Shown here piece after piece: positions 9,690-19,581 of a stretch of 64,000 nucleotides of DNA. The notes under the pieces are model-generated. The model saw only the letters and a program-made list of their open reading frames with translations, ran no database searches and was not told the DNA's origin. A program made the position numbers and the translations under genes. Position 1 is the first letter of the stretch; the number at the start of each line of letters is the position of its first letter. This stretch comes from Campylobacter lari subsp. lari (GTDB lineage: Bacteria; Campylobacterota; Campylobacteria; Campylobacterales; Campylobacteraceae): assembly GCF_013372185.1 (NCBI RefSeq), contig NZ_CP053830.1, positions 1,364,001-1,428,000 of the forward strand, given 5' to 3'.

Positions 9690-10912
9690 CGGTCTATCTC
9701 ACCTAAAACTATATTAATACTCCCTAAAATCGCCACCGCATCAGCCAAATATGATCCTACAAGCATTTCTTCTAAAAACGCACAGTGAAAAAAACTTGGG
9801 GTTCTAGCTCTTAATCTATATGGCCTACCGCTACCATCTGAGTGAATAAAAAACCCAAGTTCGCCTTTTGGACTTTCAGTTGGCACATACACCTCTCCTT
9901 TTGGTGGTTTTAAGCCTTGGGTTACTAGGACAAAATGTTGCATAAGCGAATAATTTTGTGTCATGATTTGCTCTTTTGAAGCACTTACATACTCAGGATG
10001 ATTGCATAAAATTTCAGGCGGAGTATCTTGATAGAGCTTAGCACATTGAACTAAAATTTTTAAACTTTCTCTAAATTCTTGCATATAAACTTTATATCTT
10101 GCATAAGAATCACCCATTTTAGCCACAGGCACGCCAAAATCTACCTCATCATAAAGCAAATAAGGCTCTTCTTTTCTAACATCATAAGCAATCCCACTTC
10201 CTCTTAGCATAACCCCGCTACAACCCCAACTTAGCGCTTGTTCTTTACTTACCACTCCTACATTTTCAGTTCTTGCGCGCCAAATTCTATTATCATCAAG
10301 CAAGGCTTCATAATCTTTTATATCATTTGGAAATTTATTGCAAAATGCTAAAAGTTCATCTAAAAAACCTTCAGGTAAATCAAGCATTACCCCGCCTATT
10401 CTCATAGATGAATGTGTAAGTCTTGTCCCACAATATTTTTCTATTAGATCAAGCACATATTCACGCTCTCTAAAGCAGTATAAAAATACTGTCATCGCAC
10501 CAATATCAAGAGCATGTGTAGCAAGCCATAGCAAATGCGAAGCAATGCGGTTTAACTCAAGCAAAATCATCCTTATCACACTTGCCCTGCGTGGAATTTC
10601 TAAACCACAAAGTTTTTCTACAGCAGCTACATAGGCATAATTATTTGCACTAGCTGCGATATAATCCATTCTATCAGTAGTTGGAATAAACTCTTGATAG
10701 ATCATATTTTCAGCCATTTTTTCCATACCACGATGCATATAGCCTATACAAGGAGCAGCCTTGGTGATTTCTTCTCCATCAAGCTCTAAAATAAGGCGTA
10801 AATTTCCATGAGCGCTAGGGTGTTGGGGACCAAGATTTACTATCATAGTACCATCTTCACGCTCAAAGCTTATATTTTCATAATAAGGTTTTAATTTAGT
10901 AGAAATTTGCAT
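9686..10912 (-). CDS. nuoD: NADH-quinone oxidoreductase subunit D
   Basis: 49-kDa-type subunit that forms much of the quinone-binding site together with NuoB. It is 408 residues, the standard length. The N-terminal [20 protein letters not shown] (about 26-45) contains the conserved histidines near the quinone head-group, and [17 protein letters not shown] (about 78-94) follows. The C-terminus ends in [11 protein letters not shown], the typical family ending with the conserved Asp-Arg. It lies one base downstream of nuoC and overlaps the next gene by four bases. Confidence 0.97.
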   Translation of the reverse strand: MQISTKLKPYYENISFEREDGTMIVNLGPQHPSAHGNLRLILELDGEEITKAAPCIGYMHRGMEKMAENMIYQEFIPTTDRMDYIAASANNYAYVAAVEKLCGLEIPRRASVIRMILLELNRIASHLLWLATHALDIGAMTVFLYCFREREYVLDLIEKYCGTRLTHSSMRIGGVMLDLPEGFLDELLAFCNKFPNDIKDYEALLDDNRIWRARTENVGVVSKEQALSWGCSGVMLRGSGIAYDVRKEEPYLLYDEVDFGVPVAKMGDSYARYKVYMQEFRESLKILVQCAKLYQDTPPEILCNHPEYVSASKEQIMTQNYSLMQHFVLVTQGLKPPKGEVYVPTESPKGELGFFIHSDGSGRPYRLRARTPSFFHCAFLEEMLVGSYLADAVAILGSINIVLGEIDR

Positions 10913-10913
10913 T

Positions 10914-11708
10914 TTATCTTCTCTTATCTAAAATTTTTACTTGCGTTCTTTTGGCTTTTTTCACAAAAGGCACGCCACCTTCTTCTTGATATTCTTGTAG
11001 ATATTTATCTTCTCTTGGGACTTCGCCTTTACCAACCTCATGATAAATTCTGCTAAAGTTTAGCGTGTCTTTTTCATCTACAAAACCTGGATCTCTATTT
11101 TCCTCACCTACAACCTCGCGATATTCTTTTCCAAAAATTTTATCTATCTCATACCATTTAGCAAATTCATCACCATGCAAAGGATAGCTTTTTAAAAAAG
11201 GATGTCCATACCAATCATCAGGCATTAAAAGTCTTTTTAAATTCGGATGATTGATAATGAAAATTCCAAACATATCATATATTTCTCTCTCACACCAATT
11301 AGCACCCTTAAAAACACTCATAACACTTTGAAGTCTTTCTTTTAAACCAACAAAAGTCTTTATTCTCACTCTTAAATTTTTCTCCATATTTAAAAGCTGA
11401 TAATATACTTCAAAACCTTGTTTTTGAGCAACAAAATCAATCGCACTTGCATCAGTAAAACAACTATAACCTAAATTTTTAAGCTTACTAAGAATAGCAA
11501 CATTATCATCTTTATTTATTTCAATCACCCAAAAATCAAGCTCTATAAAAGAATTTTTTAACTCAAATTCTTGGCTTAAAATTTGATGATCACTCTCAAA
11601 AGCACTACTCTCTGTGCTTAGTTTTTTAGTTGCAGGTGCATGGTAAAATCTATCTTCATAATAATTTTTTAGCTGAGCATTTTTCTTATCGCTATATTTT
11701 CTCATCAT
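10914..11708 (-). CDS. nuoC: NADH-quinone oxidoreductase subunit C
   Basis: 30-kDa-type subunit of complex I (264 residues), not fused to NuoD. The family core is seen as [15 protein letters not shown] (about 145-159) and [20 protein letters not shown] (about 167-186). About 60 N-terminal residues precede the domain and are lysine/serine rich with no recognised motif. Two adjacent ATGs (11708 and 11705) can serve as start; the first overlaps the nuoB stop as ATGA. Confidence 0.95.
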   Translation of the reverse strand: MMRKYSDKKNAQLKNYYEDRFYHAPATKKLSTESSAFESDHQILSQEFELKNSFIELDFWVIEINKDDNVAILSKLKNLGYSCFTDASAIDFVAQKQGFEVYYQLLNMEKNLRVRIKTFVGLKERLQSVMSVFKGANWCEREIYDMFGIFIINHPNLKRLLMPDDWYGHPFLKSYPLHGDEFAKWYEIDKIFGKEYREVVGEENRDPGFVDEKDTLNFSRIYHEVGKGEVPREDKYLQEYQEEGGVPFVKKAKRTQVKILDKRR

Positions 11709-12202
11709 ATAAGCCTTTTTGGAGCTATTTTTCTGCTTGCTTTTTCTTTACGAATTCTTTTTTGCAAAATCATCAAAGCAAATTGAAAAGTTTCAGGGCG
11801 TGGGGCACAGCCTGGTACATAAATATCAACAGGAATGATTCTATCTACCCCTTGAACAGTAGAATAAGTATTAAACATACCACCGGTATTTGCGCAAGAA
11901 CCCATAGAAATAACCCATTTAGGATCAGGCATTTGATCATAAAGTCTTCTTGTAAATTCAGCATGTTTTTTGCTTAAAGTACCCGCTATAATCATTACTT
12001 CAGATTGTCTTGGACTTGCTCTAAAAATCGTTCCAAATCTATCAAAATCATATCTTGCACCACCTGCTGCCATCATTTCAATAGCACAACAGGCAAGCCC
12101 ATAAGATAGTGCCCATAAAGAATTACTCCTACCCCATTGCACTAACTTATCAACCGTAGTTAAAACAACTGGTGCATTGTTCATTTTTTGATACTCTGCC
12201 AT
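11705..12202 (-). CDS. nuoB: NADH-quinone oxidoreductase subunit B (cluster N2)
   Basis: Carries the terminal [4Fe-4S] cluster N2 that reduces quinone. The four ligands are visible as the tandem pair in [19 protein letters not shown] (C38, C39), [10 protein letters not shown] (C103) and VPGCAPRPE (C132). It is 165 residues, the usual size. The start lies 22 bases inside nuoA; an internal ATG (MNNAPVV) would shorten the overlap but drop six residues. Confidence 0.97.
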   Translation of the reverse strand: MAEYQKMNNAPVVLTTVDKLVQWGRSNSLWALSYGLACCAIEMMAAGGARYDFDRFGTIFRASPRQSEVMIIAGTLSKKHAEFTRRLYDQMPDPKWVISMGSCANTGGMFNTYSTVQGVDRIIPVDIYVPGCAPRPETFQFALMILQKRIRKEKASRKIAPKRLI

Positions 12203-12600
12203 GCGAATGCTCCTTTTTTATAAGCGTATAAAAAACCTATTGCAAGTAATAAAATAAAAACAAATACTTCCACTAAGGCAAATAAAGATAAGCCATAATT
12301 TGAAAGCTCTGCGGTTAAATCTTTAAAAATCACCGCCCAAGGAAATAAAAACACCACTTCAATATCAAGTAAAATAAAAATCAAAGCAAAAACAAAGAAT
12401 TGAGAATTGATTTTGTTGGGCTGTTTAGAAGCCATAGGCCCACACTCATAAATTCCAAGTCCGAGTTTTTTTCTATTGTGTGAAGCTAGTTTTGAGCCTA
12501 TTTTAGAAGAAATATACACTAAAGTAAAAAATATAACACTTGCGATAACAAGCATAGCAAAGATGCCAAAGTATTGATGCTCTATAGTTGCGTGCGTCAT
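12181..12600 (-). CDS. nuoA: NADH-quinone oxidoreductase subunit A
   Basis: First gene of the complex I operon, a membrane subunit with three helices (139 residues from the chosen start). The loop after helix 1 has [13 protein letters not shown], matching the conserved YECG motif next to the quinone tunnel, followed by [20 protein letters not shown]. The ATG at 12600 is preferred because AAAAGG sits six bases before it. A TTG at 12618 in the same frame would add MNKRFI but would swallow that ribosome site. Confidence 0.95.
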   Translation of the reverse strand: MTHATIEHQYFGIFAMLVIASVIFFTLVYISSKIGSKLASHNRKKLGLGIYECGPMASKQPNKINSQFFVFALIFILLDIEVVFLFPWAVIFKDLTAELSNYGLSLFALVEVFVFILLLAIGFLYAYKKGAFAWQSIKK

Positions 12601-12720
12601 AATAAACCTTTTATTCAAGCATAATTAAAATTTATTTTACTTTAACTTAGCTATATAAAAACTTATTATCAAAAAAATAAATTTTTGAGTATTTCAAAAA
12701 GAAACAATTTTTATCTTTAA

Positions 12721-13389
12721 TTATAAAAACACTTTTTTATGGCATATATCTTGTAAGATTTTTTCTTGGTGAGAAATAAATATATAGGTAATATCGTGTG
12801 TTTTTTGAAATGAGTGTAAGTAATTTAAAATTTTATAAGCAGTCACTACATCAAGCGCTGCTGTGATTTCATCTAAAATAAGCAATTTTGGCCTTAAAAG
12901 CAAAGCTCTAATCAAACCTAGTCTTTGACTTTGACCACCGCTTAGCTTAGAGGGTTTTAAATTTAAAATATCTTTTTCAAGTTCAAAAACATCAAAAAGT
13001 TTAAAAAGCTCTTCAAAATCGGGCTTAAGTTTAAAATTTTCATACACATCAAGCAAAAGTCTTTTAGTGCTTTTATAAGGATTTAGGGCTAGTTTTTGAT
13101 CTTGAAAAACATATTGTATTTTTTGGCGTAAATTTCTTTGAGTATTAAAATCTAAATTCAATATATTTTCATTTTCAAACAAAACTTCTCCAGTATTTGC
13201 ACACTCAAGCATACAAAGAATTTTTGCTAAAGTGCTTTTGCCGCTACCACTTTCCCCGCAAAGCAATAAATTCTCATTTTGATTTAAAGAAAAGCTCACA
13301 TCTTTAAAAACAAAAATTTCTTCTTCTTTTAAATACCAGTGTTTTTTAATTTTATAAGATTTGCTTAAATTTTTAACTTCTAAAAACAT
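12721..13389 (-). CDS. nikV: ABC transporter ATP-binding protein, nickel/peptide type (second ATPase)
   Basis: Cytoplasmic ATPase of the five-gene importer. Walker A is CGESGSGKSTLAK, the signature is LSGGQSQRLGLIRALL, and Walker B is LLILDEITAALD. The order and make-up match C. jejuni Cj1580c-Cj1584c, first called a peptide system and later shown to be a nickel importer (NikZYXWV) feeding hydrogenase; substrate here is inferred from that. ATGs at 13389 and 13395 and a TTG at 13401 are all possible starts. 13389 gives the natural MFLEVKNLSKSY beginning with GAGA upstream. All starts overlap nikW. Confidence 0.85.
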   Translation of the reverse strand: MFLEVKNLSKSYKIKKHWYLKEEEIFVFKDVSFSLNQNENLLLCGESGSGKSTLAKILCMLECANTGEVLFENENILNLDFNTQRNLRQKIQYVFQDQKLALNPYKSTKRLLLDVYENFKLKPDFEELFKLFDVFELEKDILNLKPSKLSGGQSQRLGLIRALLLRPKLLILDEITAALDVVTAYKILNYLHSFQKTHDITYIFISHQEKILQDICHKKVFL

Positions 13390-14146
13390 TTTCATTCTCA
13401 AAATAATTTAACAATTCTTTAGCAAAAACACCTTTTGGATTACTTAAAAACTCTTTCATGGGCATTTGATAAATCAAAGTTTTATCTTCTATGATAGCCA
13501 CCTCATCGCAAAGCTCTTTGGCTAAATTTATATCATGGGTAATGAAAATGAGATTTTTAAATTGCACTTTTAGCTCTTTTAAAATAGCGATGATTTTTTC
13601 TTCATTAGCCCTATCAAGTGAACTTGTAATCTCATCACACAATAAATACTCAGCCCCACTTAGTAAAGCTAGGGCTATTTGCACGCGTCTTGCCATACCA
13701 CCACTTAGCTGATATATAAAAGAATGCCACAAAAGATCATGGTTTTTAAGTCCTAAACACTCAAAATAATAAAATGCCTTTTCTTTAATCTCTTTTGTGC
13801 TTAAATTAGTATGGGTTTTTAAAACTATATTAAAATAACTTCCTATATCAACAAGAGGATAAAAGCTCCCATAAACATCTTGAAAAAGTAAATTTACCTT
13901 AGCTCTTAAGGCATTTAGTTCTTTTTCTTTTAAAGCTAAGATATCTTTTTGATCTATCCGAAATTTTTGTGCATTAAGTTTATAATGCTTATCAAAAAGC
14001 TTAATCATGCTTTTTAAAAGTAAGCTTTTTCCTGACCCACTTTTACCCATGATAGCCAAAGTTTTACCATCTTCTAAATTAAGATTTATATCCTTTAATA
14101 AGTTTTTATCTTTAAAGCTAAGATTTAAATTTGAAATTTCTATCAT
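13373..14146 (-). CDS. nikW: ABC transporter ATP-binding protein, nickel/peptide type (first ATPase)
   Basis: First of two ATPase subunits (257 residues). Walker A is MGKSGSGKSLLLK (about 33-45), the signature is LSGGMARRVQIALALL (about 147-162), and Walker B is AEYLLCDEITSSLD. The H-loop is seen as LIFITHD near residue 205. It is DppD/NikD-like but lacks the C-terminal oligopeptide-type extension common in peptide systems. Its start overlaps the nikX stop as ATGA. Predicted to pair with NikV under the NikX/NikY permeases. Confidence 0.86.
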   Translation of the reverse strand: MIEISNLNLSFKDKNLLKDINLNLEDGKTLAIMGKSGSGKSLLLKSMIKLFDKHYKLNAQKFRIDQKDILALKEKELNALRAKVNLLFQDVYGSFYPLVDIGSYFNIVLKTHTNLSTKEIKEKAFYYFECLGLKNHDLLWHSFIYQLSGGMARRVQIALALLSGAEYLLCDEITSSLDRANEEKIIAILKELKVQFKNLIFITHDINLAKELCDEVAIIEDKTLIYQMPMKEFLSNPKGVFAKELLNYFENENVFRS

Positions 14147-14919
14147 GCTTTAATCTCTTCTTGTAAATCATTACCCAAAGCAAGCAAAGGCAAAATAAGC
14201 AAAAGTATAAAAGCTATTGGGAAAAGTATCATCCACCAACAGCCCAAAAACACGGCTTTATTTGCTTCATTTAGTATATTACCCAAACTTGGCGTAAAAA
14301 GATCCACCCCTAAGCCAAAAAAACTCAAAGTAGCTTCACTTGTAATAGCATGAGCAATATTTAAAACAAAAAGCACAAAAAGCAAATTCCAACAAGCTGG
14401 CAAAAGCTCACTAAATAATGCTTTGAATTTATTTGCTCCTAAAACTATAGCATTTTGGTAAAATTCCATTTTTTGAAATTTATTAAGCTGAGTATCAAGC
14501 ACTTTTGCCACAAAAGCAAAATGCCCCAAAGCGATGATAAAAATCATACTCCACAAAGAACCTTGCAAAAAACTTTGAAAAAACATAATCACAAGTAAAG
14601 AAGGTAGTGCTAGAAGCATATCAAGCACCCTAGCAAAAAATGCATATGCAAAAAATCTTGTTAAAAACACATAAACACAAGCAAAAAGCACACTAAAAAA
14701 TGCTGCCATCACCCCTACAAACAAAGAAATACGCAAGGCATATAAAATTCTACTAAAAATATCTCTACCAAGCAAATCTGTGCCAAAAAAATACACTAAA
14801 TTTGGTGCCATTTTTGCCTTACTTAAATCCACCAAAGTTGGATCTTGCGTACTTAAAAATGGAGCAAATATAGCCAAAAATATGCTTAAAATTATCAAGC
14901 TTATGCAAATTTTACGCAT
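14143..14919 (-). CDS. nikX: ABC transporter permease, DppC/NikC type
   Basis: Inner-membrane permease of about 258 residues with an N-terminal helix, then APFLSTQDPTLVDLSKAKM and GTDLLGRDIFSRILYALRIS, the hallmark of the DppC/NikC family, then five more helices. The binding-protein-dependent permease loop is seen near NAIVLGANKFKALFSELLPA. The ATG at 14919 is chosen because AAGG lies seven bases upstream; a TTG at 14925 would add two residues. It overlaps the end of nikY by eight bases. Confidence 0.86.
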   Translation of the reverse strand: MRKICISLIILSIFLAIFAPFLSTQDPTLVDLSKAKMAPNLVYFFGTDLLGRDIFSRILYALRISLFVGVMAAFFSVLFACVYVFLTRFFAYAFFARVLDMLLALPSLLVIMFFQSFLQGSLWSMIFIIALGHFAFVAKVLDTQLNKFQKMEFYQNAIVLGANKFKALFSELLPACWNLLFVLFVLNIAHAITSEATLSFFGLGVDLFTPSLGNILNEANKAVFLGCWWMILFPIAFILLLILPLLALGNDLQEEIKA

Positions 14920-15862
14920 TAGCAAACCTTGGATTTATCATTTTGCAAAGTATTTCTACAAATAAATTTATCAAAACTACTCCAATTATACTCAAGCAAA
15001 GCACAGCCAAAACCACAGGATAGTCTTTAAATAATATGCTTTTAATCACCAAATTCCCTATGCCCTCATATGAAAACACACTCTCTACTATATAAGTTCC
15101 CATTAAAAAACTCACAAAAGAAGCACCAAAATACGCAAATATGGAACCAAAAGCATCTTTTAACACAAAATGCATATAAATTCTTGTTTTACTAAGCCCT
15201 CTTGCAAAGGCAGCTTGTATGAAGCTTTGATTTAAACTATCAATCAAGCTTGTCCTTATAAAACGCACAAAAATGGCCAAATGCGAAAGCACTAAAGCAC
15301 ATACTGGTAAAAACAAATGCCACAAACGATTTAACACATCATCTTCAAAACCAATATCAGCAATAGCCGAACTTGGGAAAAGCTTAAAAAATACAGCAAA
15401 AACCAAAATAAGCATTAACGATAAAGAAAAAGCAGGTAAAGCAAAAAAACTCATCGTTGAAAAAGTAATAAATTTATCTAAAATGCTATCTTTATACATC
15501 ACACACAAAAGAGCTAAAAAAGTAGAAAGTAAAAAAAGCACTATAAAGGAAAAAATTCCAAGTATTAAAGTATAGGGGAGTTTTTCTTTTAAAATTTCGC
15601 TGACTTTTTCACCGCTTATTAATGAGTAGGAAAATTCGCCTTTTAAGGCATTAAAAAGCCAATTTTCATACTGCTTTAACAAAGGCTTGTCTAAATTTAA
15701 ATTACGCTCGATTTCTTCTTTTACCTTAAGGCTAACTCCTTGAGGCACGCTAGCAAATACCACGCTTCCTTTAGCATGATATATCATCACAAAGCACAAA
15801 AAACTCGCAAAAATCATCAAAAAAAACGCCCATAAAAGGCGTTTAAAAATGAGTTTTAGCAC
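14912..15862 (-). CDS. nikY: ABC transporter permease, DppB/NikB type
   Basis: Inner-membrane permease of 316 residues with six predicted helices. The N-terminal RRLLWAFFLMIFASFL-like helix is followed by a periplasmic loop ending in LDKPLLKQYENWLFNALKGE, typical of DppB/NikB. The EAA-type loop is QAAFARGLSKTRIYMHFVLK. It starts with GTG at 15862, which shares one base with the nikZ stop (TAGTG), showing tight coupling to the binding protein gene. Confidence 0.86.
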   Translation of the reverse strand: MLKLIFKRLLWAFFLMIFASFLCFVMIYHAKGSVVFASVPQGVSLKVKEEIERNLNLDKPLLKQYENWLFNALKGEFSYSLISGEKVSEILKEKLPYTLILGIFSFIVLFLLSTFLALLCVMYKDSILDKFITFSTMSFFALPAFSLSLMLILVFAVFFKLFPSSAIADIGFEDDVLNRLWHLFLPVCALVLSHLAIFVRFIRTSLIDSLNQSFIQAAFARGLSKTRIYMHFVLKDAFGSIFAYFGASFVSFLMGTYIVESVFSYEGIGNLVIKSILFKDYPVVLAVLCLSIIGVVLINLFVEILCKMINPRFANA

Positions 15863-17397
15863 TAATTTTTACTCCACTCATAAGCATTCCATGTAAAGCC
15901 TACTCCATGATGTCCTAAAATATGAGCTTTTATGCCTTGTATATTTTTAGCATACACTAAAGGATAATCAATATAAGCTATAAACAAAAACGCAGGATCA
16001 TCTTGCAATGCATCGATAAATTCTTTATAGTGTTTTTTTCTTTCATTTACATCAAGAGAATTTCTAGCCTTTGTTAAAGCCTCATCAACTTTGGCATTTT
16101 TATAATGCCCAAAATTCCAACCACTTGAATTTAAAGCACTATCTTGAGAGCTTGCAAACACTCTAAAGGTATGAAAATCAGGGTCATAAGGACTGCCCCA
16201 ACCCACTAAAAAACTATCTTCTTTGGTATAATCAAAACTCCCACTTGGCTTAGCTATAGCCTTTGCTTTAATGCCAAGTTTTAAAAATTCACTTTGCAAG
16301 ATATTTACCAAAGCTACTCTTAAAGGATCTTCACTCATAGCATACATATCAAAGCTAAATTCTTTACCATCTTTTTCTAAAATGCCATTTTTATTTTTTA
16401 CAAAACCAGCCTTTGCTAAAAGCTCATTTGCTTTTTTTACATCATATGTATAGCTTGCAAATTCTTTGGGATTTGCCCATGATTTTTCTAAAGGATGACT
16501 TGCTACTTTTCCAAAAGAGTGCAAGAGTGAGTTTATGATAGCTTGCTTGTCTATGGCGTGATTTAGCGCTAAACGCACATTTTTATCTTTTAAAAATTCA
16601 TTATCAAGGTTAAACATCAAAGCACGATAATCAGCCGATGGTTCTATGAGTATTTTAAAATTTTTATCATCTTTAAAATTTGAAGCTAAAGAAAAATCCA
16701 CCAAAGCCACATCAATAGAACCATTTTTAAGCTCAATGGCACTAATACTTGGATCTTTAATGTGCTTTAGTATGAGCTTTGGAGTTTTTACCTTGGCTAA
16801 GTGGTAGTTTTCATTTGCTTCTAAAAGCATGTATTGACCTTGTTTCCATTGCTTGAGTTTATATGAGCCTGTACCTATGGGGTTTTGGTTAAATTTAGTA
16901 GTGTTTAAATTTTCATTTTCTAACAAGTGCTTTGGTAAAATTCCCACACTCAAAGCGTCTAAAAATGCAGGAAAAGGCTTTGAAAGTGTGATAGACAAAT
17001 GATAATCATCGATGATTTTTACTTCCTTAACTGCGTCAAAATTTACCTTTGAAGGCGAATTTAATTTCTCATCTTTTAAAGCATTTATACTAAATTCTAC
17101 ATCTTTAGCACTAAATTTAGTTCCATCATGCCATAATACATCATCTCTTAAAGTAAATTCATAAACAAGCCCATCCTTGCTAACTTTCCAAGAACTAGCA
17201 AGATCAGGCGCTAAGCTCATATTTTCATCAAAGCGTGTAAGTCCTGAAAACACAAGAGCAATTGCTACATCATGATCTTCACTAAAAAGCGGATTTATAC
17301 GCTCTGGCTCATTTTCCACTGCTATAACGATCGTATCTTTTGGCGTAATAGCAAAAAGATTTAAAGCACAAAAAAGCATGATAAAAAATCTAAGCAT
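15862..17397 (-). CDS. nikZ: Periplasmic substrate-binding protein, SBP_bac_5 family (nickel/peptide type)
   Basis: 511-residue extracytoplasmic binding protein of the transporter. An N-terminal signal peptide is clear (MLRFFIMLFCALNLFA, cleavage probably about residue 16). The mature part begins with DTIVIAVENEPERINPLFSE and continues with the family motif LAPDLASSWKVSKDGLVYEF near residue 65. The C. jejuni counterpart (Cj1584c, NikZ) binds nickel, so a nickel or nickel-chelate ligand is the leading inference; dipeptide binding remains possible. It is first in the operon, with a TATAAT box about 30 bases upstream. Confidence 0.86.
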   Translation of the reverse strand: MLRFFIMLFCALNLFAITPKDTIVIAVENEPERINPLFSEDHDVAIALVFSGLTRFDENMSLAPDLASSWKVSKDGLVYEFTLRDDVLWHDGTKFSAKDVEFSINALKDEKLNSPSKVNFDAVKEVKIIDDYHLSITLSKPFPAFLDALSVGILPKHLLENENLNTTKFNQNPIGTGSYKLKQWKQGQYMLLEANENYHLAKVKTPKLILKHIKDPSISAIELKNGSIDVALVDFSLASNFKDDKNFKILIEPSADYRALMFNLDNEFLKDKNVRLALNHAIDKQAIINSLLHSFGKVASHPLEKSWANPKEFASYTYDVKKANELLAKAGFVKNKNGILEKDGKEFSFDMYAMSEDPLRVALVNILQSEFLKLGIKAKAIAKPSGSFDYTKEDSFLVGWGSPYDPDFHTFRVFASSQDSALNSSGWNFGHYKNAKVDEALTKARNSLDVNERKKHYKEFIDALQDDPAFLFIAYIDYPLVYAKNIQGIKAHILGHHGVGFTWNAYEWSKN

Positions 17398-17426
17398 AAA
17401 AGGCCTTTCTTATAAAATAAAGTGAA

Positions 17427-17432
17427 ATTATA
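17427..17432 (-). promoter_or_regulatory. Probable -10 box for the nikZYXWV operon
   Basis: On the minus strand the sequence reads GCGT-TATAAT-TTCACTTT, a perfect -10 hexamer about 30 bases upstream of the nikZ ATG, with AAAGG as ribosome site between. The stretch before it is A/T-rich, as in Campylobacter promoters, which often lack a clear -35. No Fur- or NikR-like palindrome was evident in the short gap. Confidence 0.45.
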
Positions 17433-17439
17433 ACGCTTT

Positions 17440-19383
17440 TTAATCATAAGCTTTGGTAAAAATTTCATTTTTATCATCAAATAAAAGTTGCAAATACCTC
17501 TCATACTGCTTTAGTATATCTACGATAATTTCTTGCTCGTTTAAATACTCTATATTATAACCATTACGCGAATCAGCAAAGAAAGTTTGTGGCTCAAAAA
17601 TAAATTCTTTAGAATAAGTTGGCATAAATTTATCATCAATTATGCTTTGACTTGCTTGTTTTTTTACTACTTGCACTCCATAGATAAAATCTTTTGCAAA
17701 TTCTTTTTTTATAATCAAACTTATGCTTGATTTTTCTTGAACAATTTGTGTTTTTAAGCCGTAGTTTTTTAGGCTTTGGCTGAGTGATTCCATAGCATTT
17801 TTAACTTTAGCATTTAAGAAATTTTGTATATCTTGTTCTTTGCTTTGTTTTAAAATTCTAGCTAGTCTTTCTTGCCAAAATTCCCCTGAAAAATACACGC
17901 TACTTTGACTAAGTTTAGTTAAAGAGTAATTTACATCTACGATTAAACCTTTAAGCAGTGAAAAACACATCAAACAAAGTAAAAAGGCAAAAGGCAAAGC
18001 CACTATCATAGTGATACTTAAAATAGCCCCTAAACCACCTGAATACAGCAAAGAAGTAGCCAAAAGTGCAAGCACAAAACCCCAAAGGATATTTTGCCAT
18101 TTGAATGGCTCATGAGCCCCGCCACTACTTAAAGAATTTAACACAAATATCCCACTATCTGCTGAAGTGATAAAAAACAAAGCTAAAACCAAAAGTGCAA
18201 GCAAAGAACTAAAATAAGAAAAAGAAAAATTTTGTAAAAAATAAAAAAGCAAACTTTCAGGTGCTGAAGTAAAAGGACTTAAAATATCATTAAAATTTAA
18301 AGCACTATTACCAAAAATGCTAAACCAAAGTATATTAAAACTAGTAGGCACTACAAGCACGCCAAAGATAAATTCCCTTATCGTTCTACCGCGAGAAATT
18401 TTAGCGATGAAAAAGCCCACAAAAGGCGACCAACTAAGCCACCAAGCCCAATAATAAATAGTCCAATTATTAAACCACTCTATATGCTCTTTTTCATAAT
18501 AATAAGTCTTAAAACTCAAAGAAATTAAATTTTGTAAATAATTGCCAATATTAGAGCTAAATTGTGAAAGAATTTGAATGGTGCTAGTTGAAAAAAGCAC
18601 AAAAAGCATTAAACACACTGCAAAAACCAAATTTGCCTCACTTAAAATTTTTAAGCCCTTTGTCAAACCACTAATCGATGAAAGCGTAGCTAAAGAAATG
18701 ATGATAATTATAATCACACTTTGTTCTAAAAAGCTTTGTTCGTTTAAAATGCCTAAATTTAAAAAGCCAGCATTAAGCTGAGAAGCACTATAACCAAGCG
18801 TAGTGCTAATACCAAAAACCGTGACAATCAAAGCTAGCATATCGACTAAATTTCCCCAAAAACCATAAATTTTGTCTTTAAGCAAAGGGTAAAAAGCGCT
18901 ACGCAAGCTAAGAGGCATTTTATATCTAAAACCAAAATACGCCATAGCCAAAGCACACACCCCATAAATAGCCCATGGGTGAATTCCCCAGTGAAAGATA
19001 GTATGTAGCATAGCCTCCTCATCGCTTGTTTGCAAGGCTTTTTTATGTATAAGAGGCTCAGCCACACCAAAATACATAAGCCCCACACCCATACCCGTAG
19101 CAAAAAGCATAGCAAGCCAAGAAGTAAATTTAAAATGAGGTTTTTCATCATCATCGCCGAGCTTGATATCGCCAAATTTTGAAAGAGCAAGTGCTAGCAT
19201 AAAACACACAAAAAAACTCACGCTTAATATATAAAACCATGAAAAATTTGCAAAAATTCCACTTTTTATATGATTGATAAAATCATTTGTAAGTTTAGGC
19301 AAGAAAATACAACTAAGGCTTAAAACAACTATAATACTAATACTTGGTAAAAATACTGCCTTTTTAAAACTTGTTTTTAACAT
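17440..19383 (-). CDS. BCCT-family betaine/choline/carnitine-type transporter
   Basis: 647-residue secondary transporter for a quaternary-ammonium osmolyte, with about 12 membrane helices between residues 10 and 500. The glycine-rich helix GMGVGLMYFGVAEP (97-110) and the BCCT signature WTIYYWAWWLSWSPFVGFFI followed by AKISRGRTIREF (about 308-340) are textbook. A soluble C-terminal tail of about 130 residues follows the last helix, longer than the short sensor tail of BetP. Substrate cannot be read from sequence; glycine betaine or choline is likely. It sits alone between two operons, with a ribosome site AAAAGGAAAA before the ATG. Confidence 0.93.
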   Translation of the reverse strand: MLKTSFKKAVFLPSISIIVVLSLSCIFLPKLTNDFINHIKSGIFANFSWFYILSVSFFVCFMLALALSKFGDIKLGDDDEKPHFKFTSWLAMLFATGMGVGLMYFGVAEPLIHKKALQTSDEEAMLHTIFHWGIHPWAIYGVCALAMAYFGFRYKMPLSLRSAFYPLLKDKIYGFWGNLVDMLALIVTVFGISTTLGYSASQLNAGFLNLGILNEQSFLEQSVIIIIIISLATLSSISGLTKGLKILSEANLVFAVCLMLFVLFSTSTIQILSQFSSNIGNYLQNLISLSFKTYYYEKEHIEWFNNWTIYYWAWWLSWSPFVGFFIAKISRGRTIREFIFGVLVVPTSFNILWFSIFGNSALNFNDILSPFTSAPESLLFYFLQNFSFSYFSSLLALLVLALFFITSADSGIFVLNSLSSGGAHEPFKWQNILWGFVLALLATSLLYSGGLGAILSITMIVALPFAFLLCLMCFSLLKGLIVDVNYSLTKLSQSSVYFSGEFWQERLARILKQSKEQDIQNFLNAKVKNAMESLSQSLKNYGLKTQIVQEKSSISLIIKKEFAKDFIYGVQVVKKQASQSIIDDKFMPTYSKEFIFEPQTFFADSRNGYNIEYLNEQEIIVDILKQYERYLQLLFDDKNEIFTKAYD

Positions 19384-19547
19384 GATTTTCCTTTTTATAG
19401 TTTTAAAATTTAAGTTAATACCTTTTTTACTATGTCAAAAAATATCTTAAATATAACTAAAATCAATAAAATAGCAAAGGTTGATAAAAATATAATTTAA
19501 TTAATGTTTTAAAAACCAAGAAGTTAATTTTTGATTTGAAGGTGATT

Positions 19548-19576
19548 TTAGAATTTACACTAAGTGCAAATTCTAA
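19548..19576 (-). terminator. Hairpin just after lutC, probable operon terminator
   Basis: A perfect 9-bp stem (TTAGAATTT 19548-19556 with AAATTCTAA 19568-19576) encloses CAC/GTG pairs and a small loop. It starts six bases beyond the lutC stop codon on the minus strand. There is no strong U-run after it, so it may terminate inefficiently or stabilise the mRNA end. Confidence 0.5.
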
Positions 19577-19581
19577 ATAAA

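Noticed and set aside
13373-17397. Dipeptide transporter (dpp) as the definite name
   Set aside because: Family resemblance allows it, but the gene order next to nuoA matches the C. jejuni locus shown to import nickel, so the nik names are preferred with the substrate marked as inferred.
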